NCBI RefSeq assembly: GCF_008693065.1
Contig: NZ_VXKH01000004.1
Coordinates: 38,516 to 102,515, forward strand
Reading direction: 5' to 3'
Source of the DNA: Corynebacterium tuscaniense
GTDB lineage: Bacteria > Actinomycetota > Actinomycetes > Mycobacteriales > Mycobacteriaceae
DNA length: 64,000 bases
Part shown: positions 9,664 to 18,214 of the stretch, in pieces
Numbering within the stretch: position 1 is the stretch's first letter
How the letters are laid out: the number at the start of each line of letters is the position of its first letter
Notes under the pieces: generated by a model
The model's input: only the letters and a program-made list of their open reading frames with translations
Told to the model about the DNA's origin: nothing
The model's database searches: none
Program-made: the position numbers and the translations under genes

Positions 9664-9740
9664 GCCACGTATCCGCATCCGCCACTTTAGAGGCGACTTT
9701 GTTGTACCCCTAGCCCCCCCTGCAAGGTGAATTAAACGCC

Positions 9741-10478
9741 GTGAGCGCAATCCGGAAGACTACCCCCGCATCGCAAGCCCCCCGCACGGGCATGAAAACC
9801 ATGTCTATCGGCGTGGTGATTAAACGTTTGCGTGAGGAATTCCCGGATGTGACGGTGTCAAAGATCCGATTCTTGGAGTCAGAGGGCTTAATTTCCCCAG
9901 AGCGCACCCAATCCGGATACCGCCGTTTTACGGACGCGGATGTGGAGCGCCTGCGGTACATTCTGGTGACCCAGCGCGATAACTATCTACCGCTGAAGGT
10001 CATCCGTGAACAGCTTGAAGCCATGGACAATGGCGCAGTGGCAGCTCTTGTCCCTGGGCAGCCTGCGGAGCAGATCTACACCACAGATAGCCTTGCATCC
10101 CAGGCACCAGCACGTTTTTCTGATGACATGTTGGCGGAACAAGCCAAGTGCGAGCCTGCATTGGTTGATTCTTGCATCAAGGATGGTCTGATTAGCCCCG
10201 ATTCTTCGGGCCTTTTCTCTGTCGATGATGTCCGCGTTTTATCAGCCGTTCATGGCTTGTCCCAGTTTGGTGTGGATCAGCGCCATATCAAGACATTGCG
10301 CCAAGCGGCAGTGCGCCAGGCTGATCTGATCACTAGTGTGACCCAACCTTTGGCAAAATCTGGCAAAGCCTCGGCTGCACAGGAAGCTGAGGAGATGGCA
10401 CAGAACATGATGAGCCAAATTCTTGCGCTGAATACTTCTTTGGTGAAGAACGAGCTTCGCCGCTCAAACGGTAGGTAG
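9741..10478 (+). CDS. ftsR: MerR-family regulator FtsR
   Basis: 245 residues from a GTG at 9741. A MerR winged helix-turn-helix spans residues about 21-95 (S-I-G-V-V-I-K-R-L ... S-G-Y-R-R-F). The long C-terminal part has no cysteine metal site of the classic MerR kind. The orthologue in the same position in C. glutamicum (Cg1631) activates ftsZ transcription, and the mycobacterial counterpart is Rv1828. It sits 77 bp after odhI and 7 bp before the DUF151 gene, so co-transcription with the latter is likely. The start could also be the ATG at 9792 or 9801; GTG 9741 keeps the conserved basic N-terminal tail. Confidence 0.88.
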   Translation: MSAIRKTTPASQAPRTGMKTMSIGVVIKRLREEFPDVTVSKIRFLESEGLISPERTQSGYRRFTDADVERLRYILVTQRDNYLPLKVIREQLEAMDNGAVAALVPGQPAEQIYTTDSLASQAPARFSDDMLAEQAKCEPALVDSCIKDGLISPDSSGLFSVDDVRVLSAVHGLSQFGVDQRHIKTLRQAAVRQADLITSVTQPLAKSGKASAAQEAEEMAQNMMSQILALNTSLVKNELRRSNGR

Positions 10479-10485
10479 TAGCTCT

Positions 10486-11052
10486 ATGAGCACTATTCCT
10501 GTCAGACTTTGCGGCGTTTTTCCCATTGGACCGGAGAACTTCTTGTGCGCCGTTCTGCTTTGGGAGGAACGCCAAAGATTCCTTCCCGTCTGGCTACCAC
10601 CCGTTGAGGGAGCGCAGTTGGTCGGCCGGATTGCCGAATGGGAGCCAAAGCGCCCGGATACTCACGATGTGCTGGTAGAGATCATCGAGCAATCGGCTAA
10701 TGGCATTTCTGCCCTCGAGATTAGTAGCTACTACAACGGCGTGTTCATGGGGCAAATCACCATGGACAATGGCACGGAAATTGATTGTCGCCCATCTGAC
10801 TTGCTCGTCATTGCTTCGATGATGGATCTTCCCATCGAGGTAGATGAGCTGGTAGTCAATCAAGCTTCTATCTGGTTATCTCCAGAAGACGCCGCTGATT
10901 ACTTCGATGTCCAGCTTGACACGGACACCCAGCCGCAAGATCACCCCGAATCCGCAAGCGGAGACGCCCAGGCTGATGCTGACTTCCAGCAGCTCATGCG
11001 CGATCTTGGTGTTGAGGAAGGCGATCTCGGTTTTGATCAACCAGGGGAGTGA
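10486..11052 (+). CDS. Bifunctional nuclease-domain (DUF151) protein
   Basis: 188 residues. Residues about 1-140 match the DUF151 fold (L-P-V-W-L-P-P-V-E-G-A-Q, then a block with R-P-S-D-L-L-V-I-A); the C-terminal 45 residues are acidic and disordered. A plant member is reported as a bifunctional nuclease, but the bacterial role is not settled. The gene is conserved between two MerR regulators in corynebacteria and mycobacteria (Rv1829), which hints at a link with growth or division control. The ATG at 10486 is 7 bp after ftsR. Confidence 0.85.
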   Translation: MSTIPVRLCGVFPIGPENFLCAVLLWEERQRFLPVWLPPVEGAQLVGRIAEWEPKRPDTHDVLVEIIEQSANGISALEISSYYNGVFMGQITMDNGTEIDCRPSDLLVIASMMDLPIEVDELVVNQASIWLSPEDAADYFDVQLDTDTQPQDHPESASGDAQADADFQQLMRDLGVEEGDLGFDQPGE

Positions 11053-11284
11053 CAATTTCCACCTACTCCGCACGAGACATGCTTCCCTGTAACCTCTGTT
11101 AACCAATGTGATTAAAGGTACGAACGATATTATTGTGATTTAAGATGACAATGGTGCAAGATTAGTCTAAACTTAAAGTAGAGGTTGAAGTTACGGCGTG
11201 TTGTTCGTCGCAGTCTTGACCGAAGCTTAAGCTTGGCATTTAATAACTAGTGCGCCCTATTTGACACTTCATGGGAGTAATTAC
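11053..11284. promoter_or_regulatory. AT-rich promoter region before the second MerR gene
   Basis: 232 bp without a gene, clearly richer in A and T than its neighbours. A SigA-like -10 TAAACT (about 11168-11173) is the best candidate, and GTTAAC with several TTAAA stretches lie upstream. No terminator for the DUF151 gene was seen. The exact promoter is uncertain. Confidence 0.35.
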
Positions 11285-11869
11285 GTGAGTACGTTTGACA
11301 CCTCCGCCACCAACGGCGAGATCGAGGCCCCAGTCCAGGAGACCCTGTTTGATCTGGGTCCCTCCGATGAGGTCGGCTACCGTGTGCCTATCGCTTGCCA
11401 GGTTGCCGGCATCACGTACCGCCAGCTCGACTACTGGGCCCGCACCGACCTTGTGCGCCCCTCCATCCGTAATGCAACGGGGTCAGGCTCCCAGCGCCTG
11501 TACTCCTTCAAAGACATTCTTGTCCTCAAGATCGTGAAGGGCCTACTGGATACCGGTATCTCCCTGCAGAATATTCGCCTCGCTGTGGACAATCTGCGTG
11601 ACCGTGGCGTTGGTGAGATATCCGAAATCACCCTGGTGTCTGACGGGACAACGGTCTACGAATGCCGTAGCAATGATGAGATCATCGACTTGCTCGGTGG
11701 TGGACAAGGCGTGTTCGCCATCGCTGTCCCGCAGATCGTCAAGGAACTCACCGGAACGATCTCTGCCTTCCCGTCCGAGCGCATCGGAAACGTCGAGTCC
11801 ACCGAAGATTCCGGCAACGTGGTTGCTCTGGACGAGCTGGCTGATCGTCGCCGTCGCCGTAGCTCCTAG
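11285..11869 (+). CDS. MerR-family transcriptional regulator (Rv1830/McdR-like)
   Basis: 194 residues from a GTG at 11285, chosen because GGGAG lies 7 nt upstream; a longer TTG-initiated frame from 11261 has no ribosome site. The MerR DNA-binding domain spans about 35-110 (I-T-Y-R-Q-L-D-Y-W-A-R ... S-Q-R-L-Y). The C-terminus ends in a run of Arg and Ser. The mycobacterial counterpart at this position, Rv1830, is described as a regulator of cell division or resuscitation. It ends the secA2 block and is followed by a strong terminator. Confidence 0.85.
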   Translation: MSTFDTSATNGEIEAPVQETLFDLGPSDEVGYRVPIACQVAGITYRQLDYWARTDLVRPSIRNATGSGSQRLYSFKDILVLKIVKGLLDTGISLQNIRLAVDNLRDRGVGEISEITLVSDGTTVYECRSNDEIIDLLGGGQGVFAIAVPQIVKELTGTISAFPSERIGNVESTEDSGNVVALDELADRRRRRSS

Positions 11870-11889
11870 AGTCCTAAATCTTCCAGAAC

Positions 11890-11925
11890 AAACCTGCTAT
11901 CTCACTGGGATAGCAGGTTTCGTTT
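11890..11925 (+). terminator. Rho-independent terminator after the MerR gene
   Basis: Twelve-bp arms (AAACCTGCTATC and GATAGCAGGTTT) with a short loop, followed by CGTTT, 20 bp after the stop codon. It closes the secA2-to-merR block. Confidence 0.85.
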
Positions 11926-12027
11926 GGTTAGGGGGTGAGTGTACAAAGACCTCATCCATTTGTGCCTCACACACTCTCGGTGTTGGGGGGCGGCTTGCTT
12001 TCTTATCGGAGAAGCGTCCTGGAAAAG

Positions 12028-13464
12028 TTAGCGCACGGCAGCAGCATCGACGATAGCTTTAGGCAGTGCCTCAGCATCGGCAGCGACCGTAGCGGACTGT
12101 GCGCCAGAGTCAAGCTCCTCGTCTTGCTCGCCGCCACCTACATGGACGACAGACAGCTCAACGTTGGATGTTTCAGCTTGTTTGATGGCATCTGTAATTG
12201 GAGTGGAAGCATCAGTGGTGCCAGAGGTAATCAGAACGATGCGCACTGGGTTATCAGTGCTTGCAACTTCTTGAGCGTATGCAAGCGCTGCCAGGACAAC
12301 CTCATGGGTTTGCGGGCTGCCACCATTGAGGAATCGGCTGACCACGGTGCCGATTTCGTAGCCATTATTAACCACCATCGCAAGGTTCTGGCGGTAGCCG
12401 TTGGTCACACCGGGCGTCAGGGGAGAGGAGTAGTTCCACAGGCCAACGCGGTGTCCTTTGTCAGCAAGCTTCTCCGCAGCTTGGGCAATACCGTCCTCGG
12501 CAGCAGAGGCATAGCTGACCATGCCAGAAGAAGTATCCAGAACAAAGAGGGTATCTGCGGCAGATGCTGGTGCAGTGGTCGCTGCTTCAGCTTTGTGAGT
12601 GCCGCCCCCGCCAGTCTTGATACGGCTTCCCTCAGGCAGGGCAGCAGCCCAGACTGATTCGCCAATGACCGGCAGCTTGGCTGCGCCATCGCCGGTAAAA
12701 AGCTTGCCGGTGGTATCAGCAAAGGCTTGGCCGGCACGAACTTGGTCCTCGGTGACGTTGTCGGACGTGGTCAAAGGAATGGCGGAATAGACAATATCGG
12801 CTCCCTCGACGCGGCTGAATTTGAATCCTTCCGGAACTGCGTTCTCTGCAGTGGCGATGAGTCGCGTGGAATTCAATTGGGCATCTGCCGTGGAGGCAAT
12901 ACGATTATCGGTTAATACGGCAACGGCCTCACCCTCGGATGGGGCCAACTTTGCGGCCACGAGGGTTGAGGCTTCCGGCTGATCGCCGGTGGGGAAATCA
13001 ACCGTAGCCAAATCCACGGTCTCCGGCTTGACCTCCGTCGAACCAGCAAGTCCCGCGTGGAAGGACGCAACGGTTAACGGCTCATTCGTTGCCGCAGCAC
13101 GTCCAGCGTCGTCTAACTCCGCGTGGGAGATGGAAGTATTAGGCGCAACGTACACCGCCGCGTCCTCTAGCTGGTCTACATAAACTGGGCGCACACAGTA
13201 GTCGCGGACGACGGGGTGAGTCTCCACGTAAGCGTCGATAAGCATGCGTCCCACCTTCTCCGACGACGCGGCGACTGGCAGTGAGAGATCCCCCGCGACA
13301 CACGACTGCTCATCCGCACCATCGGCACTATGCTCATCGCCTGTTTTGCCACGGTTAGAAAACATATACGCAGCCAGAAGCCCAAGAATCGCAATCAACA
13401 CCACGAAGGCGGTGGCCCCCTTCGACAGCGCGTAGTGATGCTTCCCCGAGGAGTGGCGTCCCAT
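12028..13464 (-). CDS. Membrane-anchored substrate-binding/VWA-domain protein
   Basis: 478 residues from an ATG at 13464 (AAAGGGACC upstream). There is a basic N-terminus and one TM segment (about 16-35), then an extracellular region that resembles periplasmic-type binding folds (about 55-290), then a von Willebrand A domain (about 295-470). The MIDAS start reads D-T-S-S-G-M rather than the usual D-x-S-x-S, and a later T-S-G-T-T-D matches the third MIDAS loop. The function is unknown; such proteins are widespread in actinobacteria and are thought to work in the cell envelope. It is transcribed away from the MerR gene, and its own terminator is unclear. Confidence 0.75.
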   Translation of the reverse strand: MGRHSSGKHHYALSKGATAFVVLIAILGLLAAYMFSNRGKTGDEHSADGADEQSCVAGDLSLPVAASSEKVGRMLIDAYVETHPVVRDYCVRPVYVDQLEDAAVYVAPNTSISHAELDDAGRAAATNEPLTVASFHAGLAGSTEVKPETVDLATVDFPTGDQPEASTLVAAKLAPSEGEAVAVLTDNRIASTADAQLNSTRLIATAENAVPEGFKFSRVEGADIVYSAIPLTTSDNVTEDQVRAGQAFADTTGKLFTGDGAAKLPVIGESVWAAALPEGSRIKTGGGGTHKAEAATTAPASAADTLFVLDTSSGMVSYASAAEDGIAQAAEKLADKGHRVGLWNYSSPLTPGVTNGYRQNLAMVVNNGYEIGTVVSRFLNGGSPQTHEVVLAALAYAQEVASTDNPVRIVLITSGTTDASTPITDAIKQAETSNVELSVVHVGGGEQDEELDSGAQSATVAADAEALPKAIVDAAAVR

Positions 13465-13497
13465 CTGGCGGTCCCTTTCGTGAAGTTAGTTTCCGCC

Positions 13498-14373
13498 CTA
13501 AACTTTACCGCTTGAAAGCGCGCGCTCGTAGAAGCACACGAGCTGGTGTCGCAATGGTTCAGCCCGCTCCGAAAAAGCCCGTTGCTTTGCCACGTACTCC
13601 GCTTTCCCCTCAGCCGTCTCGATGGGTACGACTCCATAGCCAAGTGGCCGGCAATCATAGGGTGAGGCTTCCATGTCCAACAGGCGTATATCCATGGCTA
13701 GCTCGAGACAGTCTAGGAGTAACGAGCCTGGGATGAGCGGGCCTGCTTTGAAAGCCCATTTGAACAAGTCCATCCCGGTGTGGAGACAGGCACACTGATC
13801 ATGGGCAGGACGCGAATCATTGCTCAAAACGGTGAGGTTCAACGGCTTTGCCGGTGGGGTGAAAAAGCGATACGCATCAAAGTGCGTGCACTTAAGCGTG
13901 TGCGATTCCACCACCTCAGCTGTCCCGGCGGAGCCCAAACGTAGAGGAAGATCATGTCGCGGTTCCTTGGAACGGTACACCATCGCCCACTCATGCAGCC
14001 CGAAACAATCAAACTGCTCGCGGTTGCTCTCCATCGCAATGAGCAACTCTAACGTTTTGGACAGACTCGCTCCACGATGCGCTACAAAGCTCGAGACATC
14101 CACACAGACAGTTCCATCGCTACTGATTGAGTAATCACGCCATTGGGAATACGGGGCATCAGCTGCATCCGCCAAAGCTACGCCTACCCCTGGGTGCCAG
14201 CGATACAAATGCGTAGGGCGGACAACGTAATACTCGAAGACGAAGTCCCAGATTGGATGTTTTTCTCCCCGCGCTCGGCGCTGAAGGTTCGGCTCAATCC
14301 ACTGGCGTGCGCGAGCTTCATGTGCCTCCGCGGCAGCTTCCCACTGTGCGCGGGGGAGAACAACAAACTCCAC
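13498..14373 (-). CDS. Conserved actinobacterial protein of unknown function
   Basis: 291 residues starting with GTG at 14373, which overlaps the stop of the upstream CNNM gene (TAGTG), so translation is probably coupled. It is a soluble protein with many Trp, His and Cys residues and no signal peptide. I recognise no catalytic motif. From memory, orthologues are sometimes labelled 3-methyladenine DNA glycosylase, but I see no helix-hairpin-helix or AAG-type active site, so I do not endorse that name. Its place in a tight operon with two CNNM-type membrane proteins is the best functional hint. Confidence 0.65.
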   Translation of the reverse strand: MEFVVLPRAQWEAAAEAHEARARQWIEPNLQRRARGEKHPIWDFVFEYYVVRPTHLYRWHPGVGVALADAADAPYSQWRDYSISSDGTVCVDVSSFVAHRGASLSKTLELLIAMESNREQFDCFGLHEWAMVYRSKEPRHDLPLRLGSAGTAEVVESHTLKCTHFDAYRFFTPPAKPLNLTVLSNDSRPAHDQCACLHTGMDLFKWAFKAGPLIPGSLLLDCLELAMDIRLLDMEASPYDCRPLGYGVVPIETAEGKAEYVAKQRAFSERAEPLRHQLVCFYERALSSGKV

Positions 14374-15434
14374 TAGTCTTCCTCGTGCGTCCAGTCCGTC
14401 ACAGTGCCCACATATTCCTCGATGAGATCTTCGAGCGCAAGCACTCCAACGAGCTCGCCATTATCGCGCACCTGAGCCATGTGGGCAGAACGCCGGTGCA
14501 TGGCCGTCAACGCATCGTCGAGGCTGCCCGAACCATCCACAATGCTCAGTCTGCGCACGCGGTTGTAGGGAATGACGGGGTCCGTGACACCAGATTCATC
14601 TGTGCCCAACAAATCCAGCACATCCTTGACGTGAAGGTATCCCACCAAGGCGCCACCCGCGCCCTCTACTGGGAAGCGGGAGTAACCTGTTTCGCGCACC
14701 GCGTTCTCCAGAACAGACAATGGAATACCAGCAAGCGAGTAGGGGAGCGTGACCAGTTGGTCGATCGGGATCATCACTTCTTTGAGGTTGCGCGATTCCG
14801 ATTTCAGTGCATTAGCCAAACGCAGAGTTTCCTCCGCATCAAGCAAACCTTCTTCACGTGACTCCAGGATCATGGAAGCCAGCTGTTCCTGGTCCACAGT
14901 GGCATCAAGTTCATCACGTTGTTCAATGCCGAACATACGGAGCGTGAGGCGCGCGATTTCGTTCAGGCAGTAAATCAGCGGTCGTGTGACCTTCACCCAC
15001 AGATCCATCGCGGGTGTGAGCCATACCGCCAGGGTTTCAGGCCCTGCGATGGCCACGTTCTTGGGCACCATCTCGCCGAAGATAATATGCAAAACGGTGA
15101 TGAACAGCAGCGCGATGACGAAGGATAGTGGGTGCACCAAGTTGTCTGGCACGCCAATGAACTCAAATGGACGCTCCAGGAAGTGGGCGATGGCAGGTTC
15201 AGCGACCTTACCCAGGATCAGCGATGCGATGGTAATACCAAACTGGGCACCGGCGAGATAGAGAGAAAGATGCTCCGAAGCGTCGAGGGCTCTCTTCGCA
15301 CCCGTCTTGCCTTGGGCGATCATCGATTCGAGGCGATCACGACGGGAAGATACCAGGGCGAACTCAGCGGCAACGAAGAAAGCGTTTGCCGCAAGCAAAA
15401 CAACGATAAGAATTGTTGCTACACCAAGGCTCAT
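14373..15434 (-). CDS. CNNM/CorC (HlyC)-family membrane protein with CBS pair, copy 2
   Basis: 353 residues. An N-terminal DUF21 (CNNM) transmembrane domain of three to four helices (about 1-180) carries the F-G-E-M-V-P-K-N-V-A signature, followed by two CBS domains (about 210-345) that usually bind adenine nucleotides. It lacks the C-terminal CorC/HlyC domain found in its neighbour. The family is linked to Mg2+ or Co2+ efflux; the old name hemolysin is misleading. The start overlaps the stop of the upstream gene by 4 bp, so the pair probably works together. Confidence 0.88.
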   Translation of the reverse strand: MSLGVATILIVVLLAANAFFVAAEFALVSSRRDRLESMIAQGKTGAKRALDASEHLSLYLAGAQFGITIASLILGKVAEPAIAHFLERPFEFIGVPDNLVHPLSFVIALLFITVLHIIFGEMVPKNVAIAGPETLAVWLTPAMDLWVKVTRPLIYCLNEIARLTLRMFGIEQRDELDATVDQEQLASMILESREEGLLDAEETLRLANALKSESRNLKEVMIPIDQLVTLPYSLAGIPLSVLENAVRETGYSRFPVEGAGGALVGYLHVKDVLDLLGTDESGVTDPVIPYNRVRRLSIVDGSGSLDDALTAMHRRSAHMAQVRDNGELVGVLALEDLIEEYVGTVTDWTHEED

Positions 15435-16813
15435 GACTGGTACCTCGCAACCTCCGCATGGGAGATGGGGGTAAGAATCGCCTTATCCAGGCGACGCCCA
15501 TCCATCTGGGTGACACGGGCAATCCAGGCGCCCGCATTGCCAGTCTCAAAATCCTCATGGACCTCCTGGTCATTCCGTGGCAGTACCACCGTGTCCCCAA
15601 CCTCGGGAATGCGACCTAGTGCGAACATGATCAAACCGCCCAGCGTTTCATAAGGCCCGTCGGGGGCAAGGTAGCTGATGCGCTCACTCAATTCGTCCAG
15701 ACGCACGAGCCCGGACACCTCCCACGAGGAGCCGAATCGCTGAAAATCTCGCTCTGATTCGCGGTCATCGTATTCGTCATACACCTCGCCGAGGATCTCC
15801 TCCACAACATCTTCAATAGTGACCAAACCTTGGGTCCCGCCGTACTCATCAGCAACCAGGACAACCTGAGAACCTGCGGAACGAACTTGGTTGAGCACGG
15901 CATCACCATCCAGGGTGCCCGGCACAGTGGCAATCGGCTTAGCCAGGTCTTCTACCTTGGTGGTAGCACGCAGGTCACGGTCGACTGAAAAGGCGTCCTT
16001 GATGTGAACAAGCCCGATTGTGTCATCCAGATCTCCGCGGCGGACCGGGAAGCGGGAGTGACCCGTTTCCATGGCCAGAGAAATGAGGTCACTGACTGTG
16101 TCCTCCGCATCGAGGGAATCGATGGTGGACCGCGGTGTCATCACTTCTTCCGCAGTGGTCTCACCGAACTGGAGGGAGCGATCAATCATCCGTGCGGTCT
16201 CTTTATCTAAACCTCCCGCCTGGGCAGAACTGCGCACCATCGCGCCGAGTTCAGGGCCGGAGCGTGCAGAGGCCAACTCATCAGCCGGCTCGATGCCCAT
16301 CTTGCGCACGAACCAGTTGGCTGATGCGTTCATGGACCTAATAAACCAAGTGAAGACGGTGTTAAAAGCATTCACCGGTGGCACCACAAAACGTGCGGTG
16401 GCCAGGGGATTGGTGATGGCGATGTTCTTGGGCACGAGCTCACCAAAAACCATGGAGAGAATAGTGGCCACAATGAGCGCCAGTACGATAGCCACTGCGC
16501 GTGATGCAGATTCATTCAGGCCAACGAGTTGCAGTGCGGGCCCGAAGAATTGGGCCAAAACAGGTTCTGCCAAAAAACCCGTGGCCAAGGTAGTGAGGGT
16601 GATGCCTAGCTGTGCCCCAGAGAGCACGAAGGAAAGGTTCGAGTGGTCGCGTTGAACGGCCTTGGCTGTTTTATCGCCTTTTTCTTGGACATGGGCTTCA
16701 AGCACAGAGCGTTCCAAGCCCGTCATAGCGAATTCAATGGCGACGAAAAGACCAGTTGAGGCCGTGAGCAAAACAAAGCCCAATAGTGCGAGTATGGATA
16801 AGAGAATGTCCAT
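15431..16813 (-). CDS. CNNM/CorC (HlyC)-family membrane protein with CBS pair and CorC domain, copy 1
   Basis: 460 residues from an ATG at 16813. It has a DUF21 transmembrane domain (about 1-195, with F-G-E-L-V-P-K-N-I-A), two CBS domains (about 215-345; V-M-T-P-R begins the first) and a C-terminal CorC/HlyC transporter-associated domain (about 360-450, ending its core near L-P-R-N-D). The family acts in divalent cation (Mg2+) homeostasis. It is the first gene of a three-gene overlapping run with the second CNNM protein and the unknown protein, and lies 11 bp after the helicase gene, so all four may be co-transcribed. Confidence 0.9.
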   Translation of the reverse strand: MDILLSILALLGFVLLTASTGLFVAIEFAMTGLERSVLEAHVQEKGDKTAKAVQRDHSNLSFVLSGAQLGITLTTLATGFLAEPVLAQFFGPALQLVGLNESASRAVAIVLALIVATILSMVFGELVPKNIAITNPLATARFVVPPVNAFNTVFTWFIRSMNASANWFVRKMGIEPADELASARSGPELGAMVRSSAQAGGLDKETARMIDRSLQFGETTAEEVMTPRSTIDSLDAEDTVSDLISLAMETGHSRFPVRRGDLDDTIGLVHIKDAFSVDRDLRATTKVEDLAKPIATVPGTLDGDAVLNQVRSAGSQVVLVADEYGGTQGLVTIEDVVEEILGEVYDEYDDRESERDFQRFGSSWEVSGLVRLDELSERISYLAPDGPYETLGGLIMFALGRIPEVGDTVVLPRNDQEVHEDFETGNAGAWIARVTQMDGRRLDKAILTPISHAEVARYQS

Positions 16814-16824
16814 GGGCTGGGGCG

Positions 16825-18165
16825 CTAAAAGGAGCGGTTGTTGCCGCGTGTGTTGCGCCCTGAACTCCTTTTCTGGCGGCGTGCGCCTGAGCGGTTAGAT
16901 TGGTTGCCCCCGCGTCGACGTTTGTTGCCGCGCGCCGACCGGTGGTTGGGTGACGAGGATTGTCCTGCCTTAGCCTTCTGACCTGGTGGGGGCAGTGGGT
17001 TTCCGGTGGGCTTTCTCGCTCCCGTAATTTTAGCTAATTTTGCATCTCCTGCACTGACTTGAACCTTGGTCGCGTTTACACCAGCTTTGCGGAGTAACTG
17101 ATCAACTTCTTTACGTTGGTCATCCATAACCAAGGTGGCTACTGTGCCGGAGGTTCCAGCACGCGCTGTCCGCCCAGCGCGATGAAGATACGCCTTGTGC
17201 TCCGCGGGCGGATCGATATGCACGACGAGTGAGACATCAGAAATATCAATGCCACGCGCTGCGATGTCGGTAGCCACAAGGACCGGGATGGATCCGTCCG
17301 CAAAACCTTCGATCGCACGCGTGCGGGCACCCTGTCCTTTGTCACCGTGCAGCGGAAACGCATTGATACCCACCCGACGAAGCTTCTTCACTTGCCGGTC
17401 AACACCATGTTTCGTGCGCATGAACATGACAGTTTTTCCATCACGCGCCGCAATGTAGGGCACGATGTCGTTTCGTGCCTCGCGTGTTCCCACGAGCAGC
17501 TGATAATGCTCCATCGAATCCACCGCCGCTTGCACAGGCGCGGTCGAATGAGTCACCGGGTCGTGCATGAATTGATGCACAAGCTTATCGACGTCCCCAT
17601 CCAGCGTCGCAGAAAACAACAACCGTTGGCCACGCTTCGGGGTTTCAGAAAGGAGTTTCCGCACCTGGGGGAGGAAGCCCATGTCCGCCATCTGATCGGC
17701 TTCGTCGATAGCCGTAATCTCTACAGCTGAAAAGTCGAGCTTCCCTTGATTAATCAGGTCCTGGGCGCGACCTGGTGTGGCCACAAGAAGATCAACAGGA
17801 GAGGCCAGGGAACGGATGTGGTTGTTGATATTCACACCGCCAACAACTTCAATAACACGCAGACCGAGTGCTGCCGCGGGATCATCCAAACGCTGCCGGA
17901 TCTGTGCCGCTAATTCGCGGGTTGGTGCAAGAATCAAGCCACGCGGCTTACACGGGCGCGATGGCGCACCAGACAGCAGACTGAGCATGGGCAGTCCAAA
18001 ACTAAAGGTTTTACCGGAGCCAGTCGGCCCTCGTCCAAGAACGTCTTTGCCAGCAAGAATGTCAGGAATTGCCGCGGCCTGAATAGGAAAAGGTTCCGTG
18101 ATGCCCTGTTTCTTCAGAACACTAACAATGGGGGATGGTAGTCCCAGCTGGGCAAACGTAAGCAC
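16825..18165 (-). CDS. DEAD-box ATP-dependent RNA helicase (RhlE-like)
   Basis: 446 residues from a GTG at 18165. It has the Q motif (F-P-I-Q), motif I G-P-T-G-S-G-K-T, motif II D-E-A-D, motif III S-A-T and motif VI H-R-A-G-R-T-A-R. The C-terminal 80 residues are rich in Arg, Gly, Asn and Ser (S-N-R-S-G-A-R-R), an RNA-binding tail. It unwinds structured RNA, probably in cold growth, ribosome assembly or decay. The GTG lies inside one arm of a 15-bp inverted repeat, and no canonical ribosome site lies 5-10 nt upstream; starts further upstream would overlap gnd. The start is therefore the least certain part. Confidence 0.88.
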   Translation of the reverse strand: MLTFAQLGLPSPIVSVLKKQGITEPFPIQAAAIPDILAGKDVLGRGPTGSGKTFSFGLPMLSLLSGAPSRPCKPRGLILAPTRELAAQIRQRLDDPAAALGLRVIEVVGGVNINNHIRSLASPVDLLVATPGRAQDLINQGKLDFSAVEITAIDEADQMADMGFLPQVRKLLSETPKRGQRLLFSATLDGDVDKLVHQFMHDPVTHSTAPVQAAVDSMEHYQLLVGTREARNDIVPYIAARDGKTVMFMRTKHGVDRQVKKLRRVGINAFPLHGDKGQGARTRAIEGFADGSIPVLVATDIAARGIDISDVSLVVHIDPPAEHKAYLHRAGRTARAGTSGTVATLVMDDQRKEVDQLLRKAGVNATKVQVSAGDAKLAKITGARKPTGNPLPPPGQKAKAGQSSSPNHRSARGNKRRRGGNQSNRSGARRQKRSSGRNTRGNNRSF

Positions 18166-18200
18166 CGGAGAAAGTCTAGTATCTCCTCCGGTGCTTACGT
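18156..18200 (-). terminator. 15-bp inverted repeat: gnd terminator overlapping the helicase start
   Basis: ACGTAAGCACCGGAG at 18156-18170 is matched perfectly by its reverse complement at 18186-18200, with a 15-nt loop. On the minus strand it begins about 15 nt after the gnd stop, as expected of a terminator, but only a weak GTTTG follows. The downstream arm contains the GTG assigned to the helicase. Confidence 0.6.
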
Positions 18201-18214
18201 GAACCCAAACCGCT

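Noticed and set aside
14373..16813. Hemolysin function of the two CNNM proteins
   Set aside because: The name comes from an old label; the domains are those of divalent-cation membrane proteins.
18186..18192. GGAGGAG read on the minus strand as the ribosome site of the RNA helicase
   Set aside because: It lies about 17 nt from the GTG and is part of the inverted repeat. It may act if the RNA folds, but it is not a canonical site.
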